Origin: an uncultured Caulobacteraceae bacterium
Lineage (GTDB): Bacteria; Pseudomonadota; Alphaproteobacteria; Caulobacterales; Caulobacteraceae
Reading direction: 5' to 3'
DNA length: 9,975 bases
Assembly (NCBI GenBank): GCA_946480495.1
Contig: CAMLKO010000026.1
Location: 1-9,975 of the forward strand
The notes beneath the pieces are model-generated. The model saw only the letters and a program-made list of their open reading frames with translations, was not told the DNA's origin and ran no database searches. Each line of letters begins with the position of its first letter. Position 1 is the stretch's first letter. Shown here piece by piece: positions 4,685-9,975 of this stretch. The translations under genes and the position numbers were made by a program.

Positions 4685-7087
4685 TCAGGCTCCGCCCCAG
4701 CCGAGGCCCCAGGCGAGGCCCCAGCCGGCGGCGGGCCGGTCGATGGTGAGGGTGTATTTCTGCCAGGACGTCAGGCCGTCCCGGACGGCTTCCAGTTCCA
4801 CGCGCATGGTCGTCGGCGATCCGGCCGCGATCCAGGCCGCGTTGTCGAAGGTCCAGGTGTCGGTCAGACCCGTGTCGGTCGTCAGCAGGACGTCATCCTG
4901 ATCGTAAGTCCGGACGGTATAGGTCACACCGGCTTCGGGACCGACGCTCGCTTCCGGATGGCTGACGAGCTGGTCGGCCTGCAGCAGACGATCCCGGTGC
5001 GTCCAGGTGAGCACGAGGTCGTTGGCGCTGCTCACCGCCGTGGTGGCCAGGGCCGGGGCGTCGTTCACCAGCAGGTTGCCGGGCGCGTAGGGTCGGGCTT
5101 GCCGGATCTCCGTGAAAATAACGGCTTCCGGCGCCAGACCCAGCGACAGGACATCGGAGCTCGTCCTGGTCCTCGCACGCGCATCGACGGTTTCGCTTTC
5201 GGCATAGGCGCGGTGATCGCCCGTCAAGGCGTTGTCGAAGAACCAGACCCGTGTCCCGATCCCATGACTGTGCGGGACGGTGTCGACACAACCCCGCGCG
5301 ACCGTGGCCGCGCCCGTCGTGAGGTCGAGCGAGACGATTTTGCAGATTTCGTCTCCGTCCTCGCCGGTGATCAGCAGCGCCTCTCCGAGCAGGTCCGATT
5401 GAAGGTCGACCATTGCCCCCAACTGGATGTCGGTGTCGTAGGGACCGATGGCGGCGGCCAGTGTTGCGGTCGGCGCGAAATCGCCCACCGCCCGGTCCTC
5501 CAGCGCGGAGCCGTCCGGCGCCGTCCACAGGTCGTAGTTCAGGGCGCTTCCGTTCGGACGCATGGCCAGCAGGCCGATGTACGCCTGGTCCTCGGTGATC
5601 TCGGCCAGGTCCGAGGCGGTCAGTTCCCGCGTCAGATCGCGCCACGACGCCTCCACCAACGCCTGGTCCGGCGTCGGTTCGGCCTCGTGGGACGGCGGCT
5701 CCCATGTCGGCGTCGGCGGCGTGATGTAGACCGTGCTCGGCAGTCCGAAGACGTCCTGCATGGCGACGATGGTGATCGTTCCGTCCGTCATCGTCCCGTC
5801 GTCGATCTTGCCCGCGCGCAGGACGAGATTCTCCACGCCGTTGGACGGGTCGCTGATCCGGAAGACGCTGGCGGGCGCGATCCGCCAGGCGCGTCGATCC
5901 ATCTTCACCTTGAAACGCTTCAGGCCGGACGCCTGGATGCGGCCGTCGCGCGCGGCCAGTCTCAGCGCCAGCTCGGCGGTCGGGGCGCCCGGATAGCTGG
6001 TCGTGGTGCTCGCCGGGGCGCCTGTCGCCTGACGATGGGCGATGTTCTGCCAACGGACCGAGCGCTCTTCCTTCCGGACGGGGTCGACGTAGTTGACGAT
6101 GATCTCGTTGTAGGTGGTGTCCTGGGCGCTGCTGTCGTCGTCCTCGATCGACAGCAGTCCGCTCTCGGGCGTGTAGAGCGGCAGGTCCTCGGGAGCGTAA
6201 TCGTCGCGGATCAGCCGCAGCGTCTCCAGCCCGGTTTCGCGGCTGGTGTAGAAGGCGGCGCCGATGTGATCGAGAACGTGCTGGACGAAGATGTCGACGT
6301 CTTCCTGCCGCGCCCAGGCGATGCAGAGCCCGAACCCTTCGGCGCATAGGGTGTTGGCCGCGGCGATGAAGCTGTTCTCGTCGAGCGTGCTGGGGTCCTT
6401 GCCCTTGCCCCACAGCCCGTTCGTCCGGGCCTCGTAGATGATGTGAGCGGGGTTCATCGCGTGGATCGCGCCGCCCGCCATCTCGATGGTCGCCTTGGCC
6501 GGATACCAGCAGCCGTTCTGCCAGCCCTTCTTGCTGCGCCGGACGCGGAAGCTCCACGACTTGGGGTACGGGTTGTTGCAGGAGATGAGGCCGTCGTAGA
6601 CCAGTGTGACGACGCCGCGAAAACCCGACAACAGGCCGCCAACCAGCGTGGTCAGCAGCGGGGGTGTGGTCTGTGTCGCCTCTCCCATGCACACGCGCAG
6701 GCTGCCCTCGATCCCCCCTTCCTTCTTCTCCCCGCCGAACAGATTTTGGGCGTGGATGTAGGTGTCACCGCTCGACGTCATCCCTTGAGTGGTCGTGGGA
6801 AGCAGGACCCACTGGCCGCTAGAATCTTTGATCCAGACGCCGTTCTTGGTGGGGTCCGGATCGTCGGTGACCTCGATCACGGTCCCCTTCGGGGCGAACA
6901 TCCTTTCAAGCACCATGGTGACATAGGTCGAGAAGGTCGTTTCCGGCGGTGGCGTGTCGGCGACCGGCCAGGCGTCCAGGTCCCCGACCTTGATCTGCAC
7001 CAGCTCGTCGATAGGCCCTCGGCAGAGGCCCATCTGCAGGGACATGAAGTAACGATAGCCGATCGTCTGCTTGTTGGACTTACCCAT
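4685..7087 (-). CDS. Tail tip / host specificity protein (J-like, Phage-tail_3 type)
   Basis: This 800-aa protein has the plan of lambda J-like baseplate-hub/tip proteins of alphaproteobacterial phages. The N-terminal part includes LFGGEKKEGGIEGSL (about 116-130). A conserved hub segment has NPYPKSWSF and AMNPAHIIYEARTNGLWGKG. The middle (about 290-470), with NEIIVNYVDP and RWQNIAHRQ, fits the Phage-tail_3 tip-attachment domain. A small beta domain near 560-640 carries VARGCVDTVPHSHG (RGC...H.G), typical of the family. The end (about 690-785) looks fibronectin III-like and finishes with a Gly/Trp tail (GWGLAWGLGWGGA). It forms the tail tip and binds or positions receptor-binding parts. The ATG at 7087 overlaps the upstream TAA by 8 bases, with GAGG 9 bases before it. 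Confidence 0.88.
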   Translation of the reverse strand: MGKSNKQTIGYRYFMSLQMGLCRGPIDELVQIKVGDLDAWPVADTPPPETTFSTYVTMVLERMFAPKGTVIEVTDDPDPTKNGVWIKDSSGQWVLLPTTTQGMTSSGDTYIHAQNLFGGEKKEGGIEGSLRVCMGEATQTTPPLLTTLVGGLLSGFRGVVTLVYDGLISCNNPYPKSWSFRVRRSKKGWQNGCWYPAKATIEMAGGAIHAMNPAHIIYEARTNGLWGKGKDPSTLDENSFIAAANTLCAEGFGLCIAWARQEDVDIFVQHVLDHIGAAFYTSRETGLETLRLIRDDYAPEDLPLYTPESGLLSIEDDDSSAQDTTYNEIIVNYVDPVRKEERSVRWQNIAHRQATGAPASTTTSYPGAPTAELALRLAARDGRIQASGLKRFKVKMDRRAWRIAPASVFRISDPSNGVENLVLRAGKIDDGTMTDGTITIVAMQDVFGLPSTVYITPPTPTWEPPSHEAEPTPDQALVEASWRDLTRELTASDLAEITEDQAYIGLLAMRPNGSALNYDLWTAPDGSALEDRAVGDFAPTATLAAAIGPYDTDIQLGAMVDLQSDLLGEALLITGEDGDEICKIVSLDLTTGAATVARGCVDTVPHSHGIGTRVWFFDNALTGDHRAYAESETVDARARTRTSSDVLSLGLAPEAVIFTEIRQARPYAPGNLLVNDAPALATTAVSSANDLVLTWTHRDRLLQADQLVSHPEASVGPEAGVTYTVRTYDQDDVLLTTDTGLTDTWTFDNAAWIAAGSPTTMRVELEAVRDGLTSWQKYTLTIDRPAAGWGLAWGLGWGGA

Positions 7088-7283
7088 GATCGGACGCCTC
7101 TTTCAGCGCAGCGTCCGCCGCGCGGTTGGCGATGGGACAGCCGATCGCCAGCACCCTCTCGATTTCGATGCCGTTGGCCACGAAGTCGGACCAGGTCAGG
7201 CCGTGGGTGCGGAACCATGCGCGCGCGCCGGCCGAGCAGATGCCCGCCTTGCGGACGTGGGCCATGGTCACGACGACGGTCAT
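7080..7283 (-). CDS. Small conserved-type tail-module protein
   Basis: This is a 67-aa soluble protein beginning MTVVVTMAHVRKAGICSAGA, followed by ARAWFRTHGLTWSDFVANGI and an Ala-rich helical end. The ATG at 7283 overlaps the stop of the previous gene as ATGA, and its own stop overlaps the start of the J-like gene, so translation is probably coupled on both sides. A longer frame opens at 7358, but that part lies over the 78-aa gene and looks like shadow. I have a recollection of similar short proteins placed just before J-like genes in alphaproteobacterial phages and suspect a role in tail-tip assembly, but no function is known to me. Confidence 0.75.
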   Translation of the reverse strand: MTVVVTMAHVRKAGICSAGARAWFRTHGLTWSDFVANGIEIERVLAIGCPIANRAADAALKEASDHG

Positions 7284-7516
7284 TTCTTGCCGCCCGAACT
7301 CTTGATCGCCGAGTTCCGCAGGTTGCCGTACCAGAGGACCATCCAGCCATCGAGCCACACGTCTCCGAAGATCACCGCCTCTGGCGTACCCTCGTCGGCC
7401 TGCGGGAACTTGAAGTCCTCCAGCGCCGCAGGTTTCTGCGGCTCGGGCGGTTTGATCAGGGCGGCGGAAATGATGTAGCTGACCGCCATCAGTGCCAATG
7501 CGATGAGGAACTGCAT
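7280..7516 (-). CDS. Small tail-module protein with N-terminal hydrophobic segment
   Basis: This 78-aa protein has a hydrophobic N-terminus (FLIALALMAVSYIISAALI, about 3-21) that may be a membrane anchor or uncleaved signal. The segment KPPEPQKPAALEDFKFP follows, then a compact conserved-looking part (AVIFGDVWLDGWMVLWYGNL) and a basic end (IKSSGGKK). Short proteins with a KPxxPKPA.LEDF and FG..W....V.WYG pattern occur next to J-like genes in tailed phages; this is from memory. AGGA sits 7 bases before the ATG, overlapping the TAG of the L-like gene. Its stop overlaps the next start (ATGA). It probably acts in tail-tip assembly. Confidence 0.78.
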   Translation of the reverse strand: MQFLIALALMAVSYIISAALIKPPEPQKPAALEDFKFPQADEGTPEAVIFGDVWLDGWMVLWYGNLRNSAIKSSGGKK

Positions 7517-7525
7517 GATTGGTTC

Positions 7526-8326
7526 CTAGAAGACCGGATCGCCGTCGAATGGGCTCTTGCCTGACATATGCTCAAACCCACCGTGATTCACTAAATTATT
7601 GAATTTGTCGTCACAAGTCGCCCCCAAAAGGTCGCATCCGGGATAGAGCTTGACGGCGAGGCCGACGCTCAGGCCGTCCGTGGTGCCGAGCACCGCGATG
7701 GTCGAGCCGACGTGATTCTCGATGCCCCGGCGGTCGAGTGTCCCGTCGCCGAGATCCCACATCAGGAAGCCGCCAGAGAAATATCCGTCAGCCTTGCCGG
7801 CTGCGGCGGTCGCGGTGAACGACACGCCGCCGAGAGTGGCGATCTCGGCCTCGGTCTCGAAGTCCAGGGGGTTGAGGGTGCAACCACCGTCGTAGAGCAT
7901 GTGGGTGCAGGCGCGTCCCCACGTCAGACGCAGGCCGGCCGCCCGAACTCCTTGTGTGTCGCAGCGGACCATGGCCGTGCCGTCGCTGTTGCGTTTGACG
8001 TCGGTGACCCGGCCCATCCAGATGATCGGCCCGTCGGTGTCGCCGTAATGCAGACGCCTCACCGTCAGGCTGACCGCCACCGCGGGCGGCGTGCCGCGGA
8101 AGAGCTGCACAAGCGGCAGGCTGGCCGGGCAGGTCAGATTGATCTCGTCCCGGTCTCCCTGACTGACGCCGCCATCGGAGATCCCGACCGCCGAGAAGGT
8201 GTCGGTTCCGTAGGCGATGTCCCGGTCCGCCGATGTGTATAGCCAGCGTGTGTTCCCCATCCTCAGCGCGTAGAGGGCGACGGGCTTGCCGTCATCGTTG
8301 GAAACTTCGTTGACGTTGTAAGTCAT
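7526..8326 (-). CDS. Minor tail protein L-like (DUF2163 / phage_BR0599 family)
   Basis: This 266-aa protein matches the DUF2163/phage_BR0599 pattern. The N-domain is beta-rich (WLYTSADRDIAYGTDTFSAV, like FTDHDRDL...F), and the C-domain has RACTHMLYDGGCTLN (138-152) and LYPGCDLLGATCDDKFNNLV (227-246). Cys140, Cys149, Cys231 and Cys238 have spacings of 9 and 7 within pairs, like the iron-sulfur cysteines that I recall for lambda gpL, so a [4Fe-4S] cluster is plausible. In lambda, L sits in the tail tip between M and the J complex; the orfg13 protein of the Rhodobacter gene transfer agent is a relative. The start ATG overlaps the previous stop (TAATG), with GGAAG 6 bases upstream. Codons for 242-249 are unusually AT-rich (see the palindrome entry). 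Confidence 0.88.
   Translation of the reverse strand: MTYNVNEVSNDDGKPVALYALRMGNTRWLYTSADRDIAYGTDTFSAVGISDGGVSQGDRDEINLTCPASLPLVQLFRGTPPAVAVSLTVRRLHYGDTDGPIIWMGRVTDVKRNSDGTAMVRCDTQGVRAAGLRLTWGRACTHMLYDGGCTLNPLDFETEAEIATLGGVSFTATAAAGKADGYFSGGFLMWDLGDGTLDRRGIENHVGSTIAVLGTTDGLSVGLAVKLYPGCDLLGATCDDKFNNLVNHGGFEHMSGKSPFDGDPVF
7583..7604. promoter_or_regulatory. AT-rich palindrome inside the L-like gene (copy 2)
   Basis: The plus strand reads GTGATTCACTAAAT, then TATTGAAT. It agrees with the minus-strand reading of 3423-3444 at 20 of 22 positions, including a 14-base exact match. The core is an imperfect palindrome (ATTCA...TGAAT). It lies within the codons of the conserved KFNNLVNH segment, about 70 bases before the next gene start (7516). 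It may be an operator or recombination element shared with copy 1; coding constraint could also explain part of it. Confidence 0.35.
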
Positions 8327-9747
8327 TACCAGCTTCCGCGTTCAGACAAGACGATGGATGTAATCTCGGCATGGTTTTCCAGGTGCGTGGTGTAGAGCGA
8401 ATACAGGCCAAACTCGATAAACATCTCGTCGCCGGCCCTAAACGTACTTCCGTCCGAGCCGACGCCGCTGATGTATTTTACAGTCTGCACGGACGTGCCG
8501 ACGATGGACTCGGTCCAGTCGTTTTCGGCCGTAATGCGGCCTTCGTAAACGACGCTCATGTCGGCGTTGAACGCCCTCACCAGGCACACGAGAGGTTCGC
8601 TGCCGCCCGCCACGGGACCGACGAATTCCATATCCATGATGATCTTGAAGCCTTCCCCGGCGGCATAGTCGCCCGGGACAGTCAGCGGGTAATACACGAG
8701 GCCCGACCAGTCGTCGGCGGCGACGTTGGTGTCTGCGGTTCCCACATCGCGGGTCAGCACCTTGCCCGCCGAGATCCACGGCACGCCGGTGTCGGGTGTC
8801 GCCCCGATAGGCGTGCCCGGAACGCCGCCGCTCGAGGCGACCAGGAGGTCGGTCAGCGCGACCTCCTGGCTCCAGCCAAGGTCGGCAAAGCAGTTGTCCG
8901 TCAGCGTGACGCTCTCGATGTCCAGGTATCGAGGGTCGGCGTAAGGCGCATAGGTGTCCAGCGCCACCAGGAGGTGCAGGAACACGGACTGGCCCGGCTC
9001 CAGCGTCGAGGCGCTCTCCCCAACGCCGTTGATCGTGTATTCGACCAGGTGGGAGCCGCCGTCGTCGACCTGGAGATTGATGACATTCCCAATCTGGACG
9101 AAGCGGTCGCTCGAGGCGCCCACGGGCGGGGAGTAGGGGAAGGCCAGGTCGTCTGTCAGGACGTGGAGTTCGAGCGAACTGGTGTTGAGCCAGCGCAGAT
9201 CGTTTGCCGACTTGTCGGGCCCCCCACGCACTTTCACCCAGACCTTGAACTTCGATCCTGCCGGGTAATTGGAAGGCATCGTCACGGGGATGATCGACGA
9301 CACCGACGAACCGCTGACCGTTCCGAGGCTTCCGTCCACCAATTGCGAGCGGATGACGGTCGCGCCGGCGTCGTCGATCAGTCCGGGGAAATCTCCCACG
9401 GCCCAGGCGGCCAGCGCGTCGCCGTCGTAGTTGAGCGCCGCCGTCAGGTCGAGGTTGAGAGTCCAGTCCACACAGCCGGGGCAACCCCCTGAGCCCATCG
9501 TCGCAGTCGGGATCGGAACGACGTTGTCGGTATCCTCGATCCTGATGTTCGGCAGAGCCTTGAACGTGGCCGAAGCCCGGGCCAGGCCGTCCGTATCGGT
9601 GACGTGCGTGATCTCGACGGAGTCCTGGTCCAGACGACAAATCTCGATGAAGCAGATGCGGTTGACGGTCTGCGGCGACAGGTCGGCCGGCAGCGGGGTA
9701 TCCAGGGTCAACAGCTCGAGCGCGCCGGCCGCATCGGTCGCGGTCAC
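8326..9747 (-). CDS. Minor tail protein, beta-rich with two tandem modules (5' part uncertain)
   Basis: The listed start is a GTG at 9747 (473 aa), the only usual start codon in this frame, but good coding sequence continues upstream (IKRVGYTFSGG, REYIRIETAGAPFHCKV) to about 9885-9920, so the true protein is longer. Residues about 25-110 form a first part with a CPGC motif (89-92). Two beta-sandwich-like modules follow, about 120-285 and 322-470. They share PVTMPSNYPAGSKFKV / PLTVPGDYAAGEGFKI openings and EPGQSVFLHL / RAGDEMFIEF closings, and look like carbohydrate-binding-type jelly rolls. The position just before the L-like gene corresponds to lambda M or to a distal-tail component. The stop overlaps the next ATG (TAATG). 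I do not recognise a named family. Confidence 0.7.
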   Translation of the reverse strand: MTATDAAGALELLTLDTPLPADLSPQTVNRICFIEICRLDQDSVEITHVTDTDGLARASATFKALPNIRIEDTDNVVPIPTATMGSGGCPGCVDWTLNLDLTAALNYDGDALAAWAVGDFPGLIDDAGATVIRSQLVDGSLGTVSGSSVSSIIPVTMPSNYPAGSKFKVWVKVRGGPDKSANDLRWLNTSSLELHVLTDDLAFPYSPPVGASSDRFVQIGNVINLQVDDGGSHLVEYTINGVGESASTLEPGQSVFLHLLVALDTYAPYADPRYLDIESVTLTDNCFADLGWSQEVALTDLLVASSGGVPGTPIGATPDTGVPWISAGKVLTRDVGTADTNVAADDWSGLVYYPLTVPGDYAAGEGFKIIMDMEFVGPVAGGSEPLVCLVRAFNADMSVVYEGRITAENDWTESIVGTSVQTVKYISGVGSDGSTFRAGDEMFIEFGLYSLYTTHLENHAEITSIVLSERGSW

Positions 9748-9975
9748 CTTGCAGTGGAACGGGGCTCCGGCCGTCTCGATCCGGATGTATTCCCGCCCGG
9801 GCTTGGGACCGCCCGAGAAGGTGTATCCGACCCGCTTGATCAGGATCTCGGTGTCGCCCGCCGTAGCGACTTCCGCCAGGGCGCATGGCCAGAGCCTTTC
9901 GAACCCTGTCGTTCGCCATTTGCGCGCTCGCCGCCGCGTCGGCTGCCTCGCCCGAGGTCGTCAGGCTGACGGTGG
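9748..9975 (-). other. 5' extension of the minor tail gene with apparent frameshift
   Basis: From the right edge, one minus-strand frame reads TVSLTTSGEAADAAASAQ and looks coding. Downstream, the natural protein (ALAEVATAGDTEILIKR and on) lies in a different frame. That second frame is open only from 9960 and has no ATG, GTG or TTG before 9747. The two join if one base is skipped somewhere between about 9919 and 9886, for example in the AAA at 9919-9921. I read this as one gene running past the window edge, broken by an indel error or a real mutation. A programmed shift is less likely, since no clear slippery run is visible. Confidence 0.5.

Noticed and set aside
4634..6349. 571-codon plus-strand frame opposite the J-like gene
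   Set aside because: It is antisense to a gene with clear family motifs; the translation is low-complexity and Arg/Gly/Val-rich.
8438..9919. 493-codon minus-strand frame overlapping the minor tail gene
   Set aside because: After its first dozen or so residues it turns Arg/Pro/Gly-rich; only its upstream end looks coding, which is explained by the frameshift.

Overview
The window is part of the late (structural and lysis) region of a long-tailed, probably siphovirus-type phage or prophage. The DNA is GC-rich. The gene set (a lambda L-like/phage_BR0599 tail protein, a J-like tip protein, a DUF2793 fibre, a GH19 lysin and a small lipoprotein of a type I associate with alphaproteobacterial phages) suggests a host in the Alphaproteobacteria, perhaps Caulobacterales-like; the host is inference. 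The first 41 bases are not biological: they match the Illumina TruSeq 5' adapter, so position 1 is a raw contig end.

All ten well-supported genes lie on the minus strand and are read from right to left. They are tightly packed, with several stop/start overlaps, and probably form one late transcription unit. Tail-tip module (about 9975 to 3481): a partial beta-rich minor tail protein with an apparent frameshift near its 5' end (8326-9747 plus an extension towards 9920); a 266-aa L-like protein with four conserved cysteines (7526-8326); two small conserved-type tail-module proteins (7280-7516, 7080-7283); the 800-aa J-like tip/host-specificity protein (4685-7087); and a 395-aa fibre with a DUF2793 head and a glycine-rich tip (3481-4668).

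Lysis module (3404 to 1745): a GH19 muralytic enzyme with a C-terminal membrane hairpin (2514-3404), a two-helix membrane protein (2213-2512) that overlaps out of frame with an Rz1-like outer-membrane lipoprotein (2071-2319), and a single-helix/coiled-coil protein (1745-2059). The last gene (83-1741) encodes a calcineurin-like metallophosphoesterase with an N-terminal DNA-binding-like segment; it resembles the A1 DNA-transfer/nuclease family of T5. A fragment of a convergent plus-strand gene may end at 86.

The least expected signal is a pair of AT-rich, near-palindromic 22-base elements (3423-3444 and 7583-7604; 20 of 22 positions identical in opposite orientation). They bracket the receptor-recognition genes: one lies just before the lysis module and the other inside the end of the L-like gene.
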